A stretch of DNA of 64,000 bases from Sulfopaludibacter sp035606355 (GTDB taxonomy: Bacteria > Acidobacteriota > Terriglobia > Bryobacterales > Bryobacteraceae): the NCBI GenBank assembly GCA_035606355.1, contig DATNFO010000005.1:67903-131902 (forward strand). The letters run 5' to 3'. The notes beneath the pieces were generated by a model. The model saw only the letters and a list, made by a program, of their open reading frames with translations, was not told where the DNA came from and searched no databases. Positions within the stretch are counted from its first letter, which is position 1. Each line of letters begins with the position of its first letter. Below, piece after piece: positions 8,332-17,690 of the stretch. Position numbers and translations under genes: made by a program.

Positions 8332-9537
8332 ATGGAAAATGTTCTGGCTATCCTACTGGCAGGGGGCGCGGGTGAACGTTTGAACCCGCTCACGAAAGAC
8401 ACTGCCAAGCCGGCCGTGCCTTTTGGGGGCGCTTACCGAATTATAGACTTCACCCTTTCCAACTGCATCAACTCCGACGTCCGTCGAATCCTAATCCTAA
8501 CACAATACAAGGCTTTAGAGTTGATTCGCCACATCCGCGACGGCTGGAATATCCTCTCCGCGGAAGTCGGCGAATACATCGAAATCCTTCCGCCGATGAA
8601 GCGGGTCCATGAGGACTGGTACCAAGGTACGGCCGATGCTGTTTTCCAGAACTTTCAGAGCATCGAAGCCGAGGCCCCCGATTGCGTCCTGATCCTGAGT
8701 GGCGATCACATCTATAAGATGAATTACCACGACATGATCGACTGGCATCGGCGGCAGAATGCCGACGTGACGCTCGCCACGCTGCAGGTTCCTCCGGAGG
8801 AGGCCGGGCGTTTCGGAGTCCTGGAGATCGACGAGAACTATCGCGTGGTCGGCTTCGAGGAAAAGCCGCAGCACGGCAACCCCAAGCCGTCACGGTTCGA
8901 TCCGAATATGGTGAGTGCTTCCATGGGGATATACGTATTCAACCCCAAAGTGCTGCTGCCGGCTCTGCACGCCGATGCCGACGACACCAGTTCGAGCCAT
9001 GATTTCGCCAAGGACATCATTCCGCGGCTGCTCGATTCGGCACGCGTGGTAGCCTACGATTTTCGCGATATCAACGATAAGCAGGTCCGCTACTGGCGCG
9101 ACGTTGGCACCCTGGATGCCTACTATGAGGCAAACATGGATCTGGTGGACGTGGTGCCGCAGTTCAATCTGTACGATCAGCGGTGGCCCATACGCACGAA
9201 GGTGACGCAGCAGCCTCCGGCGAAGTTCGTTTTTGCGCAGGAAGGCAGGCGCATGGGGATCGCTGTGGATTCCATCGTGAGCGCGGGCGTGATTGTCTCG
9301 GGAGGGCGGGTGTTGCAAAGCGTGATTTCTCCGGCGGTGCGCGTGAACAGTTACTGCGAAGTGGAGTATTCCATTCTGATGCCGGCAGTGGAGATCGGCC
9401 GCTATAGCCGGATCCGGCGCGCCATCATCAACACCGGAGTCAAAATCCCGGAGAACAGCGTGATCGGCTTCGACCTGCAGGCCGACCGGGCCAAAGGGTA
9501 TACCGTGACCGAGGGCGGAATTGTGGTAGTGGGCTGA
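8332..9537 (+). CDS. glgC: Glucose-1-phosphate adenylyltransferase
   Basis: 401 residues. The N-terminal nucleotidyltransferase domain begins LAGGAGERLNPLT (9-21), with KPAVPFGG and RIIDFTLSNC as in bacterial ADP-glucose pyrophosphorylases. The C-terminal beta-helix regulatory domain ends the protein. It makes ADP-glucose, the committed donor for glycogen. ATG 8332 is preferred over TTG 8323, whose spacing to AGGA (8317-8320) is too short. It stands alone; no other glycogen gene is in the window. Confidence 0.95.
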   Translation: MENVLAILLAGGAGERLNPLTKDTAKPAVPFGGAYRIIDFTLSNCINSDVRRILILTQYKALELIRHIRDGWNILSAEVGEYIEILPPMKRVHEDWYQGTADAVFQNFQSIEAEAPDCVLILSGDHIYKMNYHDMIDWHRRQNADVTLATLQVPPEEAGRFGVLEIDENYRVVGFEEKPQHGNPKPSRFDPNMVSASMGIYVFNPKVLLPALHADADDTSSSHDFAKDIIPRLLDSARVVAYDFRDINDKQVRYWRDVGTLDAYYEANMDLVDVVPQFNLYDQRWPIRTKVTQQPPAKFVFAQEGRRMGIAVDSIVSAGVIVSGGRVLQSVISPAVRVNSYCEVEYSILMPAVEIGRYSRIRRAIINTGVKIPENSVIGFDLQADRAKGYTVTEGGIVVVG

Positions 9538-9543
9538 GATTTC

Positions 9544-9616
9544 GGACGCAGATGAACGCAGATGAACGCAGATGAAATTCAGTCTGATCCGCGTTTATCA
9601 GTGTTTATCTGCGTCC
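9544..9616. repeat. Intergenic tandem 10-mers forming a long hairpin
   Basis: Three copies of ACGCAGATGA in a row (9546-9575) form one arm. The arm 9544-9569 can fold with 9591-9616 (26 bp, 5 mismatches, several of them G-U tolerant in RNA). It fills the glgC-eno gap and could act as the glgC transcript end. Confidence 0.65.
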
Positions 9617-9645
9617 CCTAAATGTTTTGTTCAGGAGTGCATAAG

Positions 9646-10929
9646 TTGACGACGATCGTAAAAATCATTGGACGGGAAATTCTGGATTCGCGTGGCAATC
9701 CTACGGTGGAAGCGGATGTTTATCTCGCGGACGGCAGCATGGGGCGGGCGGCGGTGCCTTCCGGGGCGTCCACCGGCGAACATGAAGCGGTGGAGCTGAG
9801 GGACGGCGATAAATCGCGTTACCTCGGCAAAGGCACGCTCAACGCGGCCGCGCACGTGAACGGCGAGATCGCCGCGGCTCTGCATGGGAAGGACGCCACG
9901 CAGCAGGCCGAGATCGATCGCGCGATGATCGCGCTGGACGGCACGAATAACAAGGGCCGTCTCGGCGCGAATGCGCTGCTCTCGGTTTCCATGGCAGTGG
10001 CCCGGGCCGCGTCTCTGTCTCAGCGGACCTCGCTCTACCGTTACCTGGGCGGCGCAGGGGCGAGCACTCTGCCCGTTCCGATGATGAACATCATCAACGG
10101 CGGCGCGCATGCGGACAATAGCGTGGATCTGCAGGAATTCATGATCGCGCCGTTCGGAGCGCAGAAGTTCAGCGAATCGCTGCGCATGGGTGTAGAAGTG
10201 TTCCATACGCTGAAGAAGGTGCTCGCCAAGAAGGGCTACTCTACGGCGGTGGGTGACGAGGGCGGCTTCGCCCCGATGCTGAAGAGCAACGAAGAAGCCA
10301 TCGAGAGTGTGCTCGAAGCCATCACTCAGGCCGGCTACAAGCCCGGTGAGCAGATCGGCATCTGCCTGGACCCGGCTGCCAGCGAATTTTTTGAGGACGG
10401 CGCGTATGTTTTCAAGAAGAGCGATAAGAGCCGCCGCACGAGCGAGCAGATGGTGGAGTTCTGGAACAACTGGGTGCGCCAGTATCCGGCGATTCTTTCG
10501 ATCGAAGACGGCATGAGCGAGCAGGACTGGAGCGGCTGGAAGCTGCTGACAGACACGCTCGGCAAGAAGATTCAACTCGTAGGCGACGACGTGTTCGTGA
10601 CGAATCCGGAGATTTTCCAGCGCGGAATCGAAAAGGGCATCGGCAACGCCATTCTGATCAAGGTAAATCAGATCGGTACGCTGACGGAGACGTTGGAAGC
10701 GATGGCGATGGCGTCGCGCGCGGGCTACCGAAGCGTGGTCTCGCATCGCAGCGGTGAAACCGAAGATCCGTTTATTGCCGATCTCGCGGTCGCCACCGGC
10801 GCAGGGCAGATCAAAACGGGGTCGGCCAGCCGGACGGACCGCATTGCCAAGTACAACCAGTTGCTGCGCATCGAGGAGCGGCTCGGCCCGGCGGCCCAGT
10901 TCCTGGGACGCAAGGCCTACGCGCGATAG
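9646..10929 (+). CDS. eno: Enolase
   Basis: 427 residues, close to the family standard of about 430. Conserved enolase blocks are present: REILDSRGNPTVE near the start, the catalytic-Lys block ILIKVNQIGTLTE, and SHRSGETEDPFIADL. It converts 2-phosphoglycerate to phosphoenolpyruvate in glycolysis. The start is TTG 9646, with AGGAG at 9633-9637; an in-frame ATG at 9622 would place that Shine-Dalgarno inside the gene. gpmA, the preceding step of glycolysis, follows after 7 nt. Confidence 0.96.
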   Translation: MTTIVKIIGREILDSRGNPTVEADVYLADGSMGRAAVPSGASTGEHEAVELRDGDKSRYLGKGTLNAAAHVNGEIAAALHGKDATQQAEIDRAMIALDGTNNKGRLGANALLSVSMAVARAASLSQRTSLYRYLGGAGASTLPVPMMNIINGGAHADNSVDLQEFMIAPFGAQKFSESLRMGVEVFHTLKKVLAKKGYSTAVGDEGGFAPMLKSNEEAIESVLEAITQAGYKPGEQIGICLDPAASEFFEDGAYVFKKSDKSRRTSEQMVEFWNNWVRQYPAILSIEDGMSEQDWSGWKLLTDTLGKKIQLVGDDVFVTNPEIFQRGIEKGIGNAILIKVNQIGTLTETLEAMAMASRAGYRSVVSHRSGETEDPFIADLAVATGAGQIKTGSASRTDRIAKYNQLLRIEERLGPAAQFLGRKAYAR

Positions 10930-10936
10930 GGGAACC

Positions 10937-11683
10937 ATGAGGAAACTCGTACTGGTGCGCCACGGCGAAAGCGCGTGGAACAAAGAGAACCGCTTCACCG
11001 GCTGGACCGATGTGGATCTCTCGGAAAGAGGAAAGTTTGAGGCGCGCGAGGCGGGCCAGGTGCTGAAGGAGGGCGGCTACACGTTCGACGTCGCTCACAC
11101 TTCGGTGCTCAAGCGCGCCATCCGCACGCTCTGGACGGTGCTGGATGAAATGGACCTGATGTGGATTCCGGTCTACCGTTCGTGGCGGCTCAATGAGCGG
11201 CATTATGGCGCTCTGCAGGGTCTCAACAAAGCCGAAACGGCCGAGAAGTTCGGCGAGAAACAGGTGAAGATCTGGCGGCGGAGTTACGACATCCGCCCGC
11301 CGGAGCTGACGGCGGACGATCCGCGATTTCCGGGCCACGATGCGCGTTATGCCGCGCTCACCCCGGCGGAATTGCCGCTGACGGAGTGCTTGAAGGATAC
11401 GGTCGCGCGGTTTCTGCCGCTGTGGCATGAGACCATCGCGCCGGAGATTCAGGCCGGCAAGAAGGTGCTGATCGCGGCGCACGGCAACAGCCTGCGCGCG
11501 CTGGTGAAGTATCTGGATAACGTCAGCGAAGAGGAGATCGTCGAGCTCAACATTCCGACGGGCATGCCGTTAGTGTATGAACTGGACGACAATCTGAAAG
11601 CGCTCAATCGGTATTATCTGGGCGACCCGGAGAAGGTGAAGGCGGCCATGGACGCAGTGGCCGCTCAGGGCAAGAAGAAGTAA
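10937..11683 (+). CDS. gpmA: 2,3-bisphosphoglycerate-dependent phosphoglycerate mutase
   Basis: 248 residues, histidine phosphatase superfamily. LVRHGES (6-12) holds the phospho-accepting His9; NRFTGW, LNERHYGALQG and AAHGNSLRALVKYL are the diagnostic GpmA blocks. It interconverts 3- and 2-phosphoglycerate. ATG 10937 follows a GGGGAA ribosome site 7 nt after eno, so the two glycolytic steps are cotranscribed. It ends 12 bp from a convergent gene with no room for a separate terminator. Confidence 0.95.
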   Translation: MRKLVLVRHGESAWNKENRFTGWTDVDLSERGKFEAREAGQVLKEGGYTFDVAHTSVLKRAIRTLWTVLDEMDLMWIPVYRSWRLNERHYGALQGLNKAETAEKFGEKQVKIWRRSYDIRPPELTADDPRFPGHDARYAALTPAELPLTECLKDTVARFLPLWHETIAPEIQAGKKVLIAAHGNSLRALVKYLDNVSEEEIVELNIPTGMPLVYELDDNLKALNRYYLGDPEKVKAAMDAVAAQGKKK

Positions 11684-11695
11684 GCGGGGCGCCCG

Positions 11696-12871
11696 TCAGG
11701 CGAGCGGCAGCACAGCCGCGCTGACGGGCGATTCGCCCACCGGAATCATCGTAAAGAGCGGCGCCGATTTGAGCCACGGCTTCGAACCGAGCGTCGGCGA
11801 ATTCAGCGAGTAATTGCGGATCACGGCGAGGTCGCCGGACTGCCGGTCGACCACCAGGATGTACTGCTGCTGCGGGTTCGTCGCCGGCGTGGTCAGGATC
11901 TGGCACGGCTCCTGCCCGACTTGCACGACTGCGACGAGCTTCTGATCGTTGACGTCCAGGACCGTGAGGCTGCCGTTTTGCGGGTTGGCCACCATCAGGC
12001 GGCCCTGCGGATTGTCGACACTCATCATCGCGCCCGGCGCGCGGCCGGCCAGGACCGTTTGCCAGATCTGCGTGGTGTACGGGAAGACGACGACCACGCC
12101 ATCCATGCCGTCGCCCGAGATGAACAGTTGGCCGCCATCGCTCGACGTGGTGTAGTTGCGCGGCGCGAGCGGCAGCGGCAGGCGGACTACGGTCTTGCCG
12201 GTCGCAGTCTCGAAAATCGCGAGGTAGCGTTCGGCACAGCCCGCCATGATTTGCTGCCCGTCATTGCGGAAAAGAACGAGCGAGGGAGTCCCGCCGGTGC
12301 CGATGACGCGTTCGACGCGCGAGCCATCGAGGGAAGCGACGGTGATGTTCGGGCTGTCCTTACCGATGACCACGGCGCGGAAGGCCGGCCGGTTGGGCGC
12401 CGGAGTGTTCAGCGCGAAGGCTGTGGGGATGCCTTCGAGGCGCACGCGCCGCGCGGGCTTCAGGGAATCGAGAGAGATTTCGACGAGCGACGCGGGGTCG
12501 CGATACAGCACCCATAGAGCATCGCCGCGCGGCGACAGTTGCATGGAGACGGCTGAGTTGCCGGCCGAGACGCGGCGCGCGACGGAGAGGTTCGCGCCGT
12601 CGATTTCCTGTACCGTGCCGGAATCTGGGGTCAGCACGAACATCTTCGTTTTGGTGGGGTGGCGTAGGACGAGACTGGGCGCGGCATCGAGGGCGATTTG
12701 TTTGATGACGCGAAACCGGCGGTAGAGGTCGACGACGCTGACCGTGCGGCTGACCTGGTTGGCGACGAAACAGTAGCCGAGGAAGCCATCGGCTTTGGGC
12801 GGGCTGCACGAGAGCGCGGCGAGGGGCGCGGCGAGCACGGCGCGGCGGGAGATGAGGGAGCGGGAAGCCAA
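11696..12871 (-). CDS. Exported YVTN/NHL-like beta-propeller protein, probable lipoprotein
   Basis: 391 residues. The N-terminus has SRRAVLAAPLAALSC, a twin-arginine-like stretch running into a lipobox-like LSC, so export and lipidation are plausible. The rest is a series of blades of the GYCFVANQVSRTVSVVD and RLMVANPQNGSLTVLDV type, as in seven-bladed surface-layer propellers. Ligand and role are unknown. The start is TTG 12871. TACAAT (12877-12882, minus strand) lies only 5 nt upstream with no Shine-Dalgarno, which points to a leaderless transcript. Confidence 0.78.
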   Translation of the reverse strand: MASRSLISRRAVLAAPLAALSCSPPKADGFLGYCFVANQVSRTVSVVDLYRRFRVIKQIALDAAPSLVLRHPTKTKMFVLTPDSGTVQEIDGANLSVARRVSAGNSAVSMQLSPRGDALWVLYRDPASLVEISLDSLKPARRVRLEGIPTAFALNTPAPNRPAFRAVVIGKDSPNITVASLDGSRVERVIGTGGTPSLVLFRNDGQQIMAGCAERYLAIFETATGKTVVRLPLPLAPRNYTTSSDGGQLFISGDGMDGVVVVFPYTTQIWQTVLAGRAPGAMMSVDNPQGRLMVANPQNGSLTVLDVNDQKLVAVVQVGQEPCQILTTPATNPQQQYILVVDRQSGDLAVIRNYSLNSPTLGSKPWLKSAPLFTMIPVGESPVSAAVLPLA

Positions 12872-12987
12872 ATGCTATTGTACTTCGGAGTCCGAAATCG
12901 CCGTAGAGCGGAGGGGGCGTGTTATGCTGTTGGAGTGCTTCGGCGCGGGCGGCGTTTGGCGGCGCGGCTCAAGCGCGAGATCCTTCC

Positions 12988-13077
12988 GGAGAGGTGGCCG
13001 AGTGGTTGAAGGCGCACGCTTGGAAAGCGTGTTTAGGGGAAACTCTAACGCGGGTTCGAATCCCGCCCTCTCCGCCA
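12988..13077 (+). tRNA. tRNA-Ser (anticodon GGA)
   Basis: A 90-nt class II tRNA. The acceptor stem GGAGAGG (12988-12994) pairs with CCTCTCC (13067-13073), and CCA is encoded (13075-13077). The anticodon stem CACGC/GCGTG encloses TTGGAAA with GGA at 13022-13024, decoding UCC/UCU. The T-arm GGGTTCGAATCCC and a long variable arm fit serine. TATGCT about 60 nt upstream could be its -10 box. Confidence 0.96.
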
Positions 13078-13154
13078 TATACTCTTCGTGCTGCGGCGTC
13101 AAGCGGCGGCTTGAAACCGTTCAGTTCATCCGCGCGGCAGCCGCGGACCAGTCC

Positions 13155-13260
13155 AGTAGCGACCGGTCTCCTGACCGGTTGCAGGCGAGCGCAGCTCGCC
13201 CAGGCGCGCCCTGCGCGCCTGGTACCGGTCGGGAGACCGGTACCTACCGTCCTCGCTAGC
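13155..13260. repeat. Dispersed palindromic repeat pair
   Basis: A plus-oriented copy, GTAGCGACCGGTCTCC...GACCGGTTGCAGGCGAGC, begins near 13156. It is followed by GCAGGGCGCGCC-type stems and an inverted copy ending in GTAGGTACCGG (minus strand) at about 13247. The inverted copy starts only 8 nt after the TAG stop of the minus-strand propeller gene. Confidence 0.8.
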
Positions 13261-15514
13261 GAGGGGGTGTCGTCACCCAGATGTACAGAGGGTATGGGTT
13301 TCCGGGATTGATGTAGGTAGGCGATGTGGGCCAGACAGTGAGCGGTCCGGCGGGTACGACGCCCGTCGCGAGGTTCAGGTCCACCGTCACTCCAGAGAGG
13401 AAGAGCGAACTCTGCTCCAGGGCTGCCGGCACCGTCGCCTGCACCTGCCACACGAAGGGGTTGAGCGGCGTCACACTCGTGACCTGCGCCGACCATCCAC
13501 CGATCGTTACGGCAATCGGAATCTGGGATTGCTGCCAGGGGCGCGCTTCATTATTGAAATAGTTCACGCCCAGGCCGTTCAGAAAAAGAGAGACGGCGGA
13601 GCCTGGCGTCGCGCGATCGGTGCACGAATTGACTGACCCATCCGCATTCAGAGCGAGATCGGTGTTGCCGCCATAATCGGTGAGGGCGCCTACCGTGCAG
13701 GAAGCAATGCTGCCGGAGAGGTCCCCAAATACGCTGGGGTTGCTCGCTATGAGCGGAATTTCACGCGTTACGCTTGGCCCGTTATTGACCGTAAGCTGCA
13801 TGGTTGAATACTGGACACGGCCAACACGCGCGTCTTCCAGGACCCCCGCCGGTACGGCGACGTTGATCTGCGTCGATGAAACGTAAAGCAGCGGCGCGGC
13901 CACGCCGTTGAACGTCACGGTCACTCCACCTAGAGATGTGGTCGTATAGTCCGCGGCAGCTATGGGAGCGCCTGGTCCGATGCCGGTTCCCATCAAAGTG
14001 ATCAGTTGGTTGGGAGCGGCGACACCCACGCGCGCCAAATTGGCGCTATCCACGATGCAGGCGATTTGCGGAGCTGCTGCGGCGCCGGTTTCGAAATTCG
14101 CCTCCCCGAGGTAAGCGCCAGGATCAGGGCCGCGATGTAGAAAGCCGGGCGTCAGGGCGCCCGGTGTAATCGGCGTGTCGGCGAAACGGGCCGGTCCCGC
14201 AGCCCATACGTTGGAGCCGCCGGCGTACGCGATGCCCGCCACGCTGACGTTGGAACCATCTACCAGCACCGCGCCGAGCACGTTGCCTGTTGCCAGGTCG
14301 ACGTGTGTAATCGTGCCCTCGGCGAAGGTGGTGATGCTGTTTGTTCGACACGCACTGGGGAGCGTTGTCACTCCCAGGGGTAGTTCCGGTGGCGGCGGAA
14401 TCCCGATCGCGAATTGGGGAGACACTGGATCGTCGTTGAAAACGCCGCCTACATACAGATCGTTCTGCGACCCGAAGACCACTCCGGCGCCGCCCACGGG
14501 AACCGAATAGAGCACCGTTCCACCGGTGGGATCGAGCTTGGTAAGGAACGGCTCGGCTTGGGTCGTGCTCGCAGGCGGAACAGTCCAGACATAGTCTCCG
14601 TACACGAGACCAGTCAGATACGCGTTGCCCGCGCCGTCCACAGCGATTCCGTTGTTGATGGAACGAAAACTATCACCAAGGAATGTGGAGTAGATCAGGG
14701 TCGAAGCGTTCGGGCTGACCTTGGCCACGTACTGATGGGCGCTGAGAAGGTGACCGCACTCTCCCGTGCAGCCGCTTCCCGGCTCGTACGCTCCGGGAGT
14801 AGTCGGGTAGTCTCCCGCGGTTGTGCTACCGGCCATATAAATATTGCCCGCGGGATCGATGGCGAGTGCGCTGCCGCCGATTCCTGTCGCAGTGAAAAGC
14901 ACCTTCGAGCCCGTAGAATCGAATTCCATCAAAAAGAGCCCGCTGCTGTTCGAATTCCGGTAAGCACCCGGAGTCGCGGTGAGTGGAGTAGCGCTCGTGC
15001 CGCTCACCACGATATCGCCTTGGGGCGTCAGCGCCACAGCCAGCCCGTTCGTATTGACGGCGCCGATGACTTCGCTGAAGAGCACGTCGCCCGACGCATT
15101 CAGCTTCACCAGGAAAGCCCGCGAGCCGGCACTCGACCCCGGAAGCGTGCCTGCCTGTGGGCTGGGAGTCACCGGAAAATCGGGCGAGGTGGTCGTGCCC
15201 ACTACGTACGCGTTCCCCATTCCATCCACGGCAATCCCGTTTGCGCGGTCCTGTGCCGAGCCGCCGATCGAGCGGTAATAGAGATAGCCGGTTGCAGACG
15301 GGTTTAGCTTAACGACAATTGCTGGTGAGGGCGCGGCGGATGCATATCCGAGAGCGATCGGGGTAGCGCCCGCAAGGTAGACATTTCCGGCCGGATCGAC
15401 GCTGATCGCCGCGGGAATGAAACCTTCGGAGAGGTAAGTGGAGTAAGTCAGGCTGGCCGGCCAGGCCGCCGCAGTTAGCAGGAGTGCCGCACCCGTCACA
15501 CGCACGAGGTTCAT
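13256..15514 (-). CDS. Secreted SBBP-repeat protein with TIGR03437-type C-terminal domain
   Basis: 752 residues with a signal peptide (MNLVRVTGAALLLTAAAWPA). The first ~480 residues are repeated beta-propeller units (SBBP type: AISVDPAGNVYLAGAT, GIAVDGMGNAYVVGTT, GIAVDGAGNAYLTG). From about residue 490 comes the domain described from Solibacter as TIGR03437: ANLARVGVAAPNQLITLMG, then VTFNGVAAPLLYVSSTQINV. This architecture is common in Solibacter-type genomes and presumably extracellular; function is unknown. Confidence 0.88.
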   Translation of the reverse strand: MNLVRVTGAALLLTAAAWPASLTYSTYLSEGFIPAAISVDPAGNVYLAGATPIALGYASAAPSPAIVVKLNPSATGYLYYRSIGGSAQDRANGIAVDGMGNAYVVGTTTSPDFPVTPSPQAGTLPGSSAGSRAFLVKLNASGDVLFSEVIGAVNTNGLAVALTPQGDIVVSGTSATPLTATPGAYRNSNSSGLFLMEFDSTGSKVLFTATGIGGSALAIDPAGNIYMAGSTTAGDYPTTPGAYEPGSGCTGECGHLLSAHQYVAKVSPNASTLIYSTFLGDSFRSINNGIAVDGAGNAYLTGLVYGDYVWTVPPASTTQAEPFLTKLDPTGGTVLYSVPVGGAGVVFGSQNDLYVGGVFNDDPVSPQFAIGIPPPPELPLGVTTLPSACRTNSITTFAEGTITHVDLATGNVLGAVLVDGSNVSVAGIAYAGGSNVWAAGPARFADTPITPGALTPGFLHRGPDPGAYLGEANFETGAAAAPQIACIVDSANLARVGVAAPNQLITLMGTGIGPGAPIAAADYTTTSLGGVTVTFNGVAAPLLYVSSTQINVAVPAGVLEDARVGRVQYSTMQLTVNNGPSVTREIPLIASNPSVFGDLSGSIASCTVGALTDYGGNTDLALNADGSVNSCTDRATPGSAVSLFLNGLGVNYFNNEARPWQQSQIPIAVTIGGWSAQVTSVTPLNPFVWQVQATVPAALEQSSLFLSGVTVDLNLATGVVPAGPLTVWPTSPTYINPGNPYPLYIWVTTPPR

Positions 15515-15609
15515 GTGGGATACCTTCGGGAGACGCGGCAGTCAAATGATAGCACACGGGACCGCGCTCGTCGCGGGGTGGGGAAGACGGAAAACGCGGG
15601 CAGGAAGGC

Positions 15610-15647
15610 GAAAAATTATCGGGAGAGCGGCTTTCACCGCTCCCCCG
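15610..15647 (-). terminator. Intrinsic terminator of clpP
   Basis: On the minus strand a GC-rich stem (GGGGGAGCGG with CCGCTCTCCC, 8 of 10 paired) is followed by GATAATTTTTC. It begins about 12 nt past the clpP stop. Confidence 0.7.
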
Positions 15648-15658
15648 GAATGATGCTG

Positions 15659-16279
15659 TTAGCCCTTTACCGCAACAGGAACCAGATCCCGGCTGCTGAT
15701 CACCCGGTCGATCATGCCGTACTCCACAGCCTGATCGGGTTCCATGATGTAATCGCGATCCACGTCCTTGGCCACGCGATCGATCGGCTGGCCCGTCGCA
15801 TCGGCCAGCATCTTGTTCAGAATCTCGCGCATGCGCAGAATTTCGCGCGCGTAAATGTCGATATCGGCCGCCTGCCCAGCTAAACCCTGCATAGACGGCT
15901 GATGAATCATGATGCGGGAATTCGGCAAGCTGAAGCGCTTGCCCTTGGTGCCCTTTGCCAGCAGCACGGCCGCCATGGAAGCCGCCTGTCCGACACAAAT
16001 AGTAACGATGTCCGGACGAATGAAAGCCATGGTGTCCAGAATCGCCAGACCGGCTGTAATGGACCCGCCCGGCGAATTGATATAGATCGAGATATCCTTT
16101 TCCGGATCTTCGGCTTCCAGGAAGAGCAACTGCGCGATAATCAGGTTCGCCACCTGGTCATCGATCGGTGTTCCCAGGAAGATGATGTTCTCTTTCAACA
16201 GCCGGGAGTAGATATCGTATGCGCGTTCGCCTCTGGAAGTCTGTTCGACCACCATGGGCACAAGGACAGATTGTCCCAT
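15659..16279 (-). CDS. clpP: ATP-dependent Clp protease proteolytic subunit
   Basis: 206 residues. The catalytic triad aligns with E. coli ClpP: Ser101 in GQAASMAA, His126 in MIHQPS and Asp176 in DVDRDYIM. YINSPGGSITAGLAI and the FLGTPIDD segment are also conserved. It forms the tetradecameric chamber that degrades unfolded substrates delivered by ClpX or ClpA. GGAGG lies just before the ATG. No tig or clpX flanks it; the gene upstream is an Rrf2 regulator 43 nt away. Confidence 0.96.
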   Translation of the reverse strand: MGQSVLVPMVVEQTSRGERAYDIYSRLLKENIIFLGTPIDDQVANLIIAQLLFLEAEDPEKDISIYINSPGGSITAGLAILDTMAFIRPDIVTICVGQAASMAAVLLAKGTKGKRFSLPNSRIMIHQPSMQGLAGQAADIDIYAREILRMREILNKMLADATGQPIDRVAKDVDRDYIMEPDQAVEYGMIDRVISSRDLVPVAVKG

Positions 16280-16322
16280 CCTGCCTCCGGAATTCAGATG
16301 TAAGACCGGTTGCCCGGCCAGC

Positions 16323-16799
16323 TCAAGCCCGTTTGGCGGTAACCGCGCGCCGGCCCTTGCGCTGTTTGGTCTGAGCCAGATTCTTTTTCTTCTGCTCCAG
16401 CGCCTTGGCGAGGTCTGCGATCGTATTCCGCCCTAGATAATCCATGATACGCGATCTGAGGTTCACCCAGCTATCGTGCATCGAACAAGGCATGTCATCG
16501 GAGCATTCGCTAAGTCCACTGGCGCACTGCTGGTAAGGGGCTAAACCGTCCAGTGCCTCCACGATGTCCAGAAGCCGGATCTCCGCCGGATCCACCCGAA
16601 GCGCGAAGCCGCCGGTCGGACCCTTGCTGCTCCGCAACAGGCCCTTGCGCGCAAGCTGCTGCAGAATCTTGGCCAAAAAGTGAGCCGGAATGTCTTCCTG
16701 CTCGGCGATGTTCTTGACCATGGCGTACTTGCCTTCCGGCACCTGCGCCAGATGCACGAATGCGCGAATGGCGTACTCGGCTGACCGCGAATAAATCAT
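16323..16799 (-). CDS. Rrf2-family transcriptional regulator (IscR-like)
   Basis: 158 residues. The N-terminal winged helix starts MIYSRSAEYAIRAF and continues with VKNIAEQEDIPAHFLAKILQQL and the wing KGPTGGFAL. Cys92, Cys99 and Cys105 match the three-cysteine Fe-S ligand pattern of IscR-type regulators, with slightly wider spacing (x6, x5). A basic tail of about 20 residues is extra. It probably senses Fe-S or redox state. A palindrome just upstream suggests autoregulation, and clpP may be read from the same transcript. Confidence 0.88.
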   Translation of the reverse strand: MIYSRSAEYAIRAFVHLAQVPEGKYAMVKNIAEQEDIPAHFLAKILQQLARKGLLRSSKGPTGGFALRVDPAEIRLLDIVEALDGLAPYQQCASGLSECSDDMPCSMHDSWVNLRSRIMDYLGRNTIADLAKALEQKKKNLAQTKQRKGRRAVTAKRA

Positions 16800-16822
16800 G
16801 CTGAATCCCCCGGCAATATCGG

Positions 16823-16834
16823 AGTAACGTTACT
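16823..16834. promoter_or_regulatory. Candidate Rrf2 operator
   Basis: AGTAACGTTACT is a perfect 12-bp palindrome 24 bp upstream of the Rrf2 start codon, with a related GATAACGA half-site beside it. Position and form fit an autoregulatory site; this is inference. Confidence 0.45.
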
Positions 16835-16997
16835 TCGTTATCTTAAAATTTTTCCCCCGCTCCGCGCAAGGGAATTGTGATCAGACTCGCTTTTAGGGTC
16901 TTGAATACCCTAATCTGTGGACGCGAGCGGACAGGCAAAAGATACAAACAAGGCCCTGTTTTCTTTGGTGATCATAAAAGATGAGGACTTTCGATCT

Positions 16998-17690
16998 ATG
17001 ATGCGTTACCGAATTGTTACGGTCCTAGTACTCGCGCACGCGGCGCTCGCCCAGACGGCGATGCCCGCACAACCGTTAATTCGAGCCACCGGAGCCGGCG
17101 TCGTCCAAGTGAAACCCGACCAGGCGCGCATCGATATAGGGGTGGTCACCCAAGCCAAGACGGCTCAGGATGCAGCGTCGCAGAATGCAACACAGCTCTC
17201 CGCCGCCCTCGCCAAACTCAAATCCGCCGCCGGCCAGAATGCCGAGATCAAAACGAGTGGCTACTCGCTTCAGCCTGTCTACGTCTATCCGCAACCCGGA
17301 AAAGCCGTAATCGACGGTTACCGCGCCATGAACACCGTCCAGGTGACCACCAGCGATCTCGCCGGCATCGGCAAAATCATCGACGTCGCAACCCAGGGAG
17401 GCGCCAACGAAGTCGAGCGGCTGCAATTTACGCTGAAAGATCAAACCGCGGCCCGCATCGAAGCGTTGAAAAAGGCGGTAGCCGAAGCCCGCACCAACGC
17501 CGAAGCCATGGCCGCCGGCATGGGAATGAAAATCGGAAAACTGATCTCGCTGGAAGAATCCGGAAGCGCGCCCATCCAACCGATCTTCGCCGCCGCCGGG
17601 CGCGCCCAACTCGCCGGCTCCCCGACGCCCATCGAATCGGATACGATCGAAGTCCGCGCAAACGTCACTCTCACCGTAGCGGTTCAGTAG
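16998..17690 (+). CDS. SIMPL-domain (DUF541) periplasmic protein
   Basis: About 230 residues with a signal peptide (MMRYRIVTVLVLAHAALAQ). The SIMPL/DUF541 pattern is clear: IRATGAGVVQVKPDQARIDI at the start, TSGYSLQPVYVY, VIDGYRAMNTVQVTT, and a C-terminal IEVRANVTLTVAV strand. Members are small envelope proteins of loosely defined function. The start is ATG 16998 (or 17001), where the signal peptide begins; the frame is open further upstream. Its TAG stop is formed by the first bases of a degenerate palindromic repeat. Confidence 0.85.
   Translation: MMRYRIVTVLVLAHAALAQTAMPAQPLIRATGAGVVQVKPDQARIDIGVVTQAKTAQDAASQNATQLSAALAKLKSAAGQNAEIKTSGYSLQPVYVYPQPGKAVIDGYRAMNTVQVTTSDLAGIGKIIDVATQGGANEVERLQFTLKDQTAARIEALKKAVAEARTNAEAMAAGMGMKIGKLISLEESGSAPIQPIFAAAGRAQLAGSPTPIESDTIEVRANVTLTVAVQ

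Noticed and set aside
9546..9575. CRISPR-like array
   Set aside because: Three contiguous 10-bp units with no spacers; simple tandem repeat.
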